NCBI GenBank assembly: GCA_006538405.1
Contig: BJKQ01000011.1
Span: 1,303,501-1,367,500 of the forward strand
Reading direction: 5' to 3'
DNA from: Hansfordia pulvinata
Lineage: Eukaryota > Ascomycota > Sordariomycetes > Xylariales
Length of the DNA: 64,000 nt
Shown one piece after another: positions 56,988 to 64,000 of this stretch. The translations under genes and the position numbers were made by a program. Under the pieces are notes generated by a model. It worked only from the letters and a program-made list of their open reading frames with translations. It made no database searches and was not told the DNA's origin. Numbering within the stretch: position 1 is the first letter of the stretch; each line of letters opens with the position of its first letter.

Positions 56988-58034
56988 ATGTTCAAGGCGG
57001 CCGCCCTCGTCTCCATCTTCGCGCTCCACGCCGCCGTCGCGTCGGCCGCTCTGCTGCCAAGCCCCTCGCTTGCGGGCCCGCGCGCCGGCGGCCTGCAGAA
57101 GAGAGCGATCCAGGACAATGACTGGAAAGAAGTCCGCGAGATCGTCAACTCGCGGGCCGCCAGGGCCATTGCCATAGTACACTCGCGCAGGCCCAAGGAC
57201 GGCTTCTGCCTCGGCTCGGCGGTCCTGCAGACCACCAGCCAGCTCCGCCGGGAGGGCACCATCAGCCAGGGCGCCTCCTTCGACCACGGCTTCCATCTGC
57301 GGATCGACGTCCCCGACAACATCATCACCGAGGCCGTCCTCGACGTCTTGCCCCGGGGAGTCGCCCAGCTCAGCGAGCGCGACCGCGTGCCCGCGCTCAA
57401 CCGCCTCCTCACGTACGCCCTGCTCCGCTTCACCTGGCCGACGCCGGCGGCGTTCGACGAGTGGTTCGACGCCGATATGGGAGACGATGACCTGCCGCAG
57501 GCCTTCGATATGGCGATCAAGGCCGCGTCCGGAGACAGCTTCGTGGAGTACGCCTATCACCACGGTGTGGCCCTGCCGCAGCTGGAGGACTTGAGAGTGA
57601 AGCTGGTCCGGTTCCTGGGATGGTTCGCCGGCGAGGTCAGCCGTGACGGCCTGCAGAGCCTCGCGCGCGAGGTGCCAAATGTGTTGGAGATGCTGGACCC
57701 CGACATGATGAAGGTCCTGTACCTCTACTTCGGGTTCGTTCACGGGTACGGCAACTGCAAGACGTCCAGGAACAACCGCTACATCAAACCAAGATACAAA
57801 TACGACACCGCTCCGGGCGGGTTCATGATCGAGAGTGGGGCCGATTCGCCCCAGAAACTCTTGAGCTCCTTGACCGCCCGGCCGTCCCTGACCAACCTGG
57901 ATGGCCTTCTCACGACCCGTTACGACTTCAGTCAGAAGGACGACATGACATACTTTCTCACCCGCTGCCAGACAGGAACCGGACCAGCGACAATGAGGAC
58001 CGGACACACCGTCTGGCGAGGCTATGCCTACTAA
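56988..58034 (+). CDS. Secreted protein of unknown function
   Basis: 348 residues, intron-free. A typical signal peptide (MFKAAALVSIFALHAAVASA, cleavage after residue 20) is followed by a short propeptide-like segment ending KR at 38-39, a possible Kex2 site. The mature part looks globular and alpha-helical with balanced composition (DNDWKEVREIVNSRAARAIA, LNRLLTYALLRFTWPTPAAF, VKLVRFLGWFAGEVSRDGLQ, LEMLDPDMMKVLYLYFGFVH). It contains three cysteines (GFC near 74, GNC and TRC). I see no known catalytic motif, membrane helix or GPI tail. A TATA box and CT/A-rich leader support transcription. It could be a host- or environment-facing secreted protein; no function is claimed. Confidence 0.82.
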   Translation: MFKAAALVSIFALHAAVASAALLPSPSLAGPRAGGLQKRAIQDNDWKEVREIVNSRAARAIAIVHSRRPKDGFCLGSAVLQTTSQLRREGTISQGASFDHGFHLRIDVPDNIITEAVLDVLPRGVAQLSERDRVPALNRLLTYALLRFTWPTPAAFDEWFDADMGDDDLPQAFDMAIKAASGDSFVEYAYHHGVALPQLEDLRVKLVRFLGWFAGEVSRDGLQSLAREVPNVLEMLDPDMMKVLYLYFGFVHGYGNCKTSRNNRYIKPRYKYDTAPGGFMIESGADSPQKLLSSLTARPSLTNLDGLLTTRYDFSQKDDMTYFLTRCQTGTGPATMRTGHTVWRGYAY

Positions 58035-59237
58035 AGCAACGAGGAAGAAGGGGGAAGAAACGAAAGCGTTATCCCTTGCCCCGGAGTCCTCGAGTGCAGA
58101 GTCAGACCTCATACCTTGTCTGCCCCGCAACCCATTACATACAACACTAGCCCGACTGAGACGCAAGATAGAATATAGACGATGGAGAAGATGGCACCTC
58201 CTGATTACATCCGATTCCTGTCTGGAAGTCGAGGCGACGTCGTCATTGTTGCGCTGCGATCCCTCGTAGAATGAGTACAGCGAAGCCACGCGAGGACTCA
58301 ACTTGGCATGGCACGCCGGAATGTCCCACATGGCCCAGCTTGTGAGGGCACTGGCCCAGAAAAGAGAGGGTTGACATCCTCAACAAGTAGCAATCTTTAC
58401 CAGGACTTTTGTGATAAACATGCCAAGGCCGGACCTGCGACAGAGCGCCGGCGAACAGCCCGGGGAGGATCGGGTCCTCCCCGATAAACGTTGTTCAGAA
58501 TCAAGCTGCTCGGCTTCTACTCCAGAATCTCTAGTGGAGACAGTTCCTTTTCTCCGCCGCGCTCCGCCTTGCGTCCCTCAAACGAATGGTCTCCGTTGGC
58601 GGCGGGGCCCGATTGCCGCTGAGCGTCTATTTATCCCGAGCAAAGCAGTTTACGAGTAGCAATTCGCTTTTGCGCCCCACTCAGGCTGCCGAGAGCCCCG
58701 AGTACAAGACATCTCGGGCGGGCTGCGCTGAGCTCCAAAGTCCCCGGGCCAGCAGCCGCGTCACTTGCACGTGAGCTCAGCCGCCACCGAAGCAAGAGCT
58801 TCCCAGGGGGGGGGGGGGGGGGGGCTGGAAGAACGGCGATTCCCGGGATTTACCACATCGCTGAAGAATGGACCCCGACGATCCAGTGGCGACTTGTGAG
58901 CAGGCGAACGGAAGAGCCCGAGCTACCACCAAGGTTCTGCTCACCATAGTGATTCCAGTCTCCAACCTGAGGGGTTGTCTGTTGCGCGCATAATAGTTCT
59001 TAATTGTCTATGAATAGGTTCTTAGATGAACGGGACGAGACTGGGACGGTTGCCACCCAATCGTGCGTAGAATCAGAGAATGAGGTCAAGACCAAAGCCG
59101 CAAAGGGGGTCGCGGGCCCTCGAGGGAGGCCCGGGGCGTTTGCTCTATTTGAATTATTGAGATGGATGGTGCAGGCATAACCTCCTCCACTGACAGCACG
59201 GTAGCCTTTGTAGAGACTACCGGTCGGTGTTCCACGC
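58035..59237. other. Intergenic between two convergent secreted-protein genes
   Basis: 1.2 kb of 3' flanks with a G19 homopolymer at 58806-58824. I see no supported gene. Confidence 0.6.
58806..58824. repeat. G19 homopolymer
   Basis: Nineteen consecutive G, seen directly; its true length is uncertain by nature. Confidence 0.9.
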
Positions 59238-59408
59238 TCACAGGCTGGTGACCTTGTAGGAGACATACTTCTTCTCGCCGGTGGTGGAGAAGCAGGTGGT
59301 CGGCTCCGAGGCGTAGATGGGCTCTCCGGAGCAGTCGTCGTTCTGGAAGAGGTTGACTGCAGGTTATTTGTGTCAGTTATGAGTCTCGTGAAGAGGGGGA
59401 GAGAGATG

Positions 59409-59440
<32 letters not shown>

Positions 59441-59717
59441 CAAAACGTACACCTGAGCTCCTTGTCCTTAAAGTTCATGTACTGGTTGACAAAGACGGTG
59501 GGGTTGGCGAACTGGATGCACTGGTCGACGGCCTGGCTGGCAATCTCGACGGGGTGGCTGATCTTGTTGTTGGCGTCGTTGACCTTGCAGCCGTCCTCGG
59601 GGCGGGCAGCTGGTCGAAGACGTAGATCTTCATGACGACGTCGTTGCCGGCGGGCGCGGCGCTGCTGCCCACGGCGGCGACGGCGGCAGTGAGGGCGGCG
59701 GCGACGGAGAAGTGCAT
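59238..59717 (-). CDS. Small secreted protein, four cysteines, with a one-base frameshift
   Basis: I do not recognise the family. The ATG at 59717 starts a signal peptide (MHFSVAAALTAAVAAVGSSA, cleavage near AAP). Exon 1 (59451-59717) joins exon 2 (59238-59356) through a 94-bp intron (GTACGT...CTGCAG) that contains a (CT)n/(GA)n microsatellite. The frame breaks at a run of four G on the plus strand (59599-59602). KIYVFDQLPA is followed one frame over by PEDGCKVNDANNKISHPVEI and VDQCIQFANPTVFVNQYMNF, so one base seems to be missing. Exon 2 contributes NLFQNDDCSGEPIYASEPTT and a second cysteine in TTCFSTTGEKKYVSYK. The repaired length would be about 128 residues with four cysteines, typical for a small secreted fungal protein. 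A TATA box lies at 59894-59900. Confidence 0.75.
59411..59440. repeat. (GA)n microsatellite inside an intron
   Basis: A GA tract on the plus strand, CT on the transcribed strand, lying just after the 5' splice site of the small secreted gene. Part of it may serve as a pyrimidine tract. Confidence 0.9.
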
Positions 59718-59893
59718 TGTGGGATGATGGGGGGTTTTCCTTCTTGTGTGGGAGAAAAGAAAGAAAAAAAAAGGAAGTACTCAGGGGTGGGCTCTGATGG
59801 TGTTTGCTGGTCTTGGAGTTGCTGGGAGAGTGGTGGATGCGATGATGATTCTCGAGTCTCTTTCTCTCAGATCGAGACGAGACGCACCAGGTG

Positions 59894-59900
59894 CTTTATA
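59894..59900 (-). promoter_or_regulatory. TATA box for the small secreted gene at 59717
   Basis: TATAAAG on the minus strand, 177 bp upstream of the ATG. Confidence 0.55.
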
Positions 59901-62464
59901 CTGCACGCTGGTTCAGCCATCGAGCTGGGACTGGACCCCCCTTTTTTCGATGAGTTGATTCTGTTCCGGGGGCTCTAATGCTTCGTCGTCGGTGCCGTCG
60001 CGGCATCTGCCGCGAGAGGAGTCTAGTTAGTAGGAATTGTAGGTAGTAGCCATGAAGGCCCCCTATCCAAGATGCACAGCCTTACGGGTCCCGTTCCCGT
60101 CCCCGTGCTCGTCCCGATCCCATCCCTGCTCGGTTCCACTGCCGTCTGACAGCTTCCTCTGGGTGTTCTGCGGCGTGAAGTCGCGAGGCACACACACGAC
60201 CAATTTGGAAGCCAAAGCCCTCGGGCTCGACTCCCGGAGCACGGCTGATACCGCCAAACTCGGGCCGCACGAGGGCGTCACGTCAGGCTTGAGCCCTTTG
60301 CCGTCCGGGGGGAAAACGGGGCGGAGGGCAGCGCATCCACAAACGGCGGCTGAGTGAGCTGAGTAAGGCTGGGCGATGGGCCCGTTCCCCCAGAAAACAT
60401 CCGCACACGGCACCGATCGGCACAGGCAGCAAGATTAAATGCCCATCCCGCGCCTCAATGCCGGGAGGCCGCTGCGTCTTCAGCAGCCGGTCCACTGTTC
60501 CGGGACTCGCGACAGCACTGCCCCAGCATGGTTGTTGCACCGCTTGGATGACCGAGCTTTCCCTTCCCCTTGTAACTCACAATGTCAACACCAAAACAGC
60601 AGAAAAACCGGGCTGTCGGGCCTCACCATCCGCTGCTTTCGGCGGCCCAGGCTGATTCTCAGCGACGAGTTTCTCCGGGACGCAAGCTCAAGCAAGGATG
60701 GTCGTTTCTTCACGTAATACCAATGAGAGGTTTTCGTCTTGGCCCGAGCCAACAGAAATAGACACGGCACTCTCCGCCAAGCTGCCACCCTCTTCGTGGA
60801 CGACTGCCACCCCCTATTCGCAGCCATCGATGCCACCTGCGGCCGAAGAGGGGCACGGTGTGAAAGGGCAAGTCGCTCCAGCAAATAAAGGACTGGTTGG
60901 CCTTGGGCTACTCATGCTCCAACTCTTGCTACATCCTGCGACTGGTAAGGAGTCTCTATACTTTGAGACTGGCTGGACTTGATAGGGCAATAAACGGTGT
61001 CCCACGGCTGTTGGGCAAAGACGCCCGACCCCTATCCACGAGGTGCAGAACAACAATAACTCATGAGCTTTGTCGTTTCATCAAAAATCTCACTTTGGAC
61101 GCATCCGCGGAGTCTACCGGTGAGGATAGGGACCAGAAAAAGGAGCAGTATCCTCCAATACATTGCGATGAGAAGGCCACATGTATGAAGATGCTCCGAG
61201 CCACGGCCATTCGCCTGACTTATCCCTGTTGAACACCAGTCACCTCTCGTCGTGAACAAGTCTCCCTTGGGCAATGCCTGGTTGCTTGAATGACGATATG
61301 GGAGGAGAGCCTTTGCGCAGCAACATCATCGCAGACACGGCGGGTCACAGCCGTCGGCACGCCCATTCGCTCCAGTCAAGCTTCACTCGCTGTTCCTCAT
61401 GGGTACCCTGACCGCATCTCAGAATCAGGGCCGAACGCCAGAAGCCCAATCTCTTTGGTCTCTGCCGGGAACTCTACCCAAATCGAGGTCATATTTCCTC
61501 AATCTTGACCCCCCACCCCCCTGAAAGGAGAAAAGAATGACACTCTCTACGTCTGTCACCAACCGTATGAAGTTGGCCATATGGTGCGGTCAAAGCACTG
61601 CCCTCTCGACGAAAACCGCGCCCACTCTGAAGCGGCTGTGAAAAGACGATCTGCAGCCAGGTCTGCGGGCGCAGCTGCGAAAACGCCCATGAGGCGGTGG
61701 CGTGGCTTGGGTGCTAGACCCGGCCAATACGCTTACTGGGAGCGTGCCTCATTGATCTGCGCTGTTAGACAGTCTTCGCTAGACGAGAGATCAGCCCCAT
61801 CATGTCCACACAAGCGATTTACTTGTAAGTTGTTTGTAACGAGCAGCAACGAAATGACACAAGCTGCCGGCAAGGGCAACGCCAACCCCAGTATATCAAC
61901 TCAACAAACGTTTGAGGGGCAGCGTTTCGGGCCACCACCATCATCTCCGTTTTGCTCACTTGACGGGTGATTTAACCTCCCATGTCTCTGAAGCCGCAGA
62001 TTCCGGCCCAAATCCTCTGAGCACCACGCAAGAGTGGCCAGCACACATCACGAAAGACATCTTTCTCTGAGACAGTCGTGCATTGTGGGCTCTATTCATC
62101 CAACGACTGCACATAGGTCATTTGGAAGCAGGATATGTGGTCAAACCGAGCCGGCTTGGGAACCATTTCTCTCTCGTTTCATCGTGTATAATATGGCAAG
62201 CCCTACAGGTCCATCACAGCCTGAATACATCGGCAGTTTCCCAAGCACAAGTTGGTGCGCATGTCATCAAGCTGCTTCGTTCGCCCGCTCACTCATCCCT
62301 TCACAGTTCACACCGGTTCACTGGCCAAAATTGGCCAGAAACTTCGAAAAGCAGACGGGATGTCTAACCCATTTGACCATCAAGGCCAGCCAATATTCCG
62401 CGAGCGACGAATGACCAAGGGGACCTTCGAGAGGAGTTCGGAGCCTTTGCGACCCCCCTCCCCC

Positions 62465-62465
<1 letters not shown>

Positions 62466-62499
<34 letters not shown>

Positions 62500-62512
62500 A
62501 CCACCACCACCC
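62466..62512. repeat. (AC)n(ACC)n microsatellite
   Basis: About 16 AC units followed by about five ACC units, seen directly, noncoding. Confidence 0.93.
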
Positions 62513-62801
62513 TGGACATTGACAAGTCCCGAGATATGTGGCTCCCGGATCAGCTCATGTGTCGAAGTGTGTAAAGGAAGAGGTTTGGTCGTCCATTTCC
62601 GGCCGGCTATGCGTGGCGTTGAGTCTGTTCGAATGTTTTCTGAGGCGGTGATGGCAGCAAAAAATTAACTTGCTGGGGTATCCTATATGTCGTCGTCACA
62701 CGGGACGGGGCAATCACCGGCCAAGACCACTGGATGAAGTATTAAAATGCTAATTTCCTGCATGTCGGTGCATCGTTTCGATGGCTTCAGTGGGGATTGC
62801 T

Positions 62802-64000
62802 CTATATCCTCTCTGGCATTGGCATCTCCGACCGGCGGCTGTTTTTCCAGAAATCAATGGCAGCGACGACATCTTGACCGCCTTCTTCCTCGTAGGCAAA
62901 TAAGATCTGCTTCCTGTCAGTCAAGCTCTTCCACATGCGTCAGCCGTGTACTCACCTCGTGCGTGCTACTGTGCAGCATTCTGATATTCTTGTGGGGGAC
63001 AATATGCACCGCGCCACTCTCGATATTCCGCAGTTCGATGAAGTTGGGTTCAAACGCTAGGATCCACGGGTACGACAGGGCAAAACCGTGTGGTGTCCCC
63101 TCCCAGTCAATACGCCACTCTGGTCTGGCTCTCCAGCCATTGCGATTGACAAAGAAGGAGAAGTCTGTGTAGTTGAGGAGGAACTCGCCGTTCAAACGCT
63201 CTATGTGTACCGGCTTGACACCTTCTCTTCTAGCGACGAAGTCAAGCGAAGTGTCGGCTTGGTCGAGCAGAGACTGAGTCTCGAGGGTCTCAAGAGAGAC
63301 GACTTCGAAGCCTCTGGCACACGCCACACACAGCTTGCTTTTGAGGAAATGGACCGAGGTAGACTCGGTCGGGATGTAGAATTCCTTGAAGGCGCGGAGT
63401 TCGTCCTGACCGGCATTGAACATCTTGCCAAAGCCCTTCTGTTTCTTGCCCTTGCTCATAGAGTCATTCGGCTCATACACCTTGATGGTCGTCGAGAGCG
63501 CACTAGACTTGACGCAGCATACCAGGTGTCTTCCCAGACAGATGCCAGTCTTGAAAAAGTTGCAATGGCTCTGAATCTTCTTTGGTCGTTTCGAAGTGGC
63601 TTGCTCGTTGGGGTCCAGAGCTGTGATGGGGTACGAGAGGAGCGATTTGTTCGAGAGGATCAGCAGCAGGCCGTACTCTTCCAGAACATCGACCTGCGTG
63701 ACATTCTGGGCTTCGATGACTCGTTTCGGCGGCTGAGTCGTGCCCTTGCGTACAGACACATACACCCCGTTGTCGGTTCCGTAGATCAGCTTGCGTCCGC
63801 CATCTGCCAGAGTATTAGTATGGTAGGTCTTCTGGGCGGGGAAAGTGGCCAAAGATCATACCGTAGGGCGTCACCGTGTTCACGGTATTTCCGGCCTGGA
63901 AAAAGCCAAACGACACGGTTGTGATGTTGAAAAAGTCGGCTCGATCCCGCAAGCGTTGTTGAGCAGAATCAATGTACTCCAGCCATTTCTTACGAGCCGA
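62802..64000 (-). CDS. ROM2: Rho1 guanine-nucleotide exchange factor (ROM2 type), C-terminal CNH part
   Basis: The 5' part lies beyond the window. Exons seen: 63862-64000 (partial), 62956-63803 and 62802-62906, with introns of 58 bp (GTATGA...GGCAG, phase 1) and 49 bp (GTGAGT...AAGCAG, phase 0). The first exon carries the end of the region after the PH domain (KKWLEYIDSAQQRLRDRADF, SFGFFQAGNTVNTVTPY). The junction restores DGGRKLIYGTDNGVYV, the start of the citron-homology (CNH) domain. Also typical are NVTQVDVLEEYGLLLILSNK, KTGICLGRHLVCCVKSSALS, FKEFYIPTESTSVHFLKSKL, FVNRNGWRARPEWRIDWEGT and YPWILAFEPNFIELRNIESG. The last exon ends EEEGGQDVVAAIDFWKNSRR and MPMPERI. Rom2 activates Rho1 in the cell-wall integrity pathway at the plasma membrane. 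DH and DEP domains are not visible here. Confidence 0.9.

Larger units (their letters stand above)
59718..62801. other. Gene-sparse region before ROM2
   Basis: 3.1 kb without a supported gene beyond the promoter of the secreted gene. It holds an (AC)n/(ACC)n microsatellite. Short open frames have no recognisable content. Confidence 0.55.

Noticed and set aside
1..64000. Search for an operon-like or biosynthetic gene cluster, CRISPR array, prophage or intact transposon
   Set aside because: No polyketide, peptide-synthetase, terpene, transposase or reverse-transcriptase signatures and no regularly spaced repeats. Neighbouring genes serve unrelated pathways.

Overview
This window is nuclear DNA of a filamentous ascomycete (Pezizomycotina, most likely a Sordariomycete). 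The protein-coding sequence is GC-rich. Introns are short (about 44-117 bp) with GTRNGT donors, CTRAC-type branch sites and YAG acceptors. The intergenic spaces carry scattered ACCTACC/TAGGTA motifs of the kind common in this class. I see no bacterial, organellar, viral or CRISPR sequence and no intact transposon.

Layout: 1-12 kb holds the 3' part of WBP1 (oligosaccharyltransferase), ISY1 (splicing), a small protein with a C-terminal membrane segment, a secreted 5'-nucleotidase-like metallophosphoesterase, HER2/GatA (mitochondrial amidotransferase) and PRP38 (splicing). 12.9-23 kb holds a GPI-anchored CFEM protein, a glutamate decarboxylase, and a split gene for a small secreted cysteine-rich protein. 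23.5-32 kb holds MTC5/WDR59 (SEA complex, TORC1 control), UBC13 and ETR1 (mitochondrial enoyl reductase). 33-46 kb holds two unrecognised proteins, VPS34 (class III PI3-kinase) and NSE4 (SMC5/6 kleisin). 46-54.6 kb holds a large lineage-type coiled-coil protein with internal repeats, a DUF4336 protein and a Gln/His-rich protein with an N-terminal cysteine cluster. 54.6-62.8 kb is gene-sparse and contains two secreted proteins of unknown function. The right edge is the C-terminal part of a ROM2-type Rho1 GEF with its CNH domain.

The most novel item is the gene at 22444-22878. It encodes a signal peptide, a linker and eight cysteines arranged as two exact copies of the spacing C-X7-C-X3-C-X-C separated by ten residues. 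Its 6-nt first exon hides it from simple ORF calling. It and the two secreted-protein genes at 56988 and 59717 each have a TATA box 165-235 bp upstream of the ATG.

A second pattern concerns sequence quality. Six genes (ISY1, the metallophosphoesterase, glutamate decarboxylase, MTC5, the 33.2-34.0 kb gene and the 59.2-59.7 kb secreted gene) are each broken by a one-base frameshift in an otherwise intact reading, five of them at or near G/C homopolymers. Because most are conserved, probably needed genes, I read this mainly as homopolymer error in the assembly rather than real loss of function.

The housekeeping genes act in splicing (ISY1, PRP38), ER glycosylation (WBP1), mitochondrial translation and fatty-acid synthesis (HER2, ETR1), endomembrane and TORC1 signalling (VPS34, MTC5), genome maintenance (UBC13, NSE4) and cell-wall signalling (ROM2). 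They are neighbours by chromosome position and do not form a cluster or operon.
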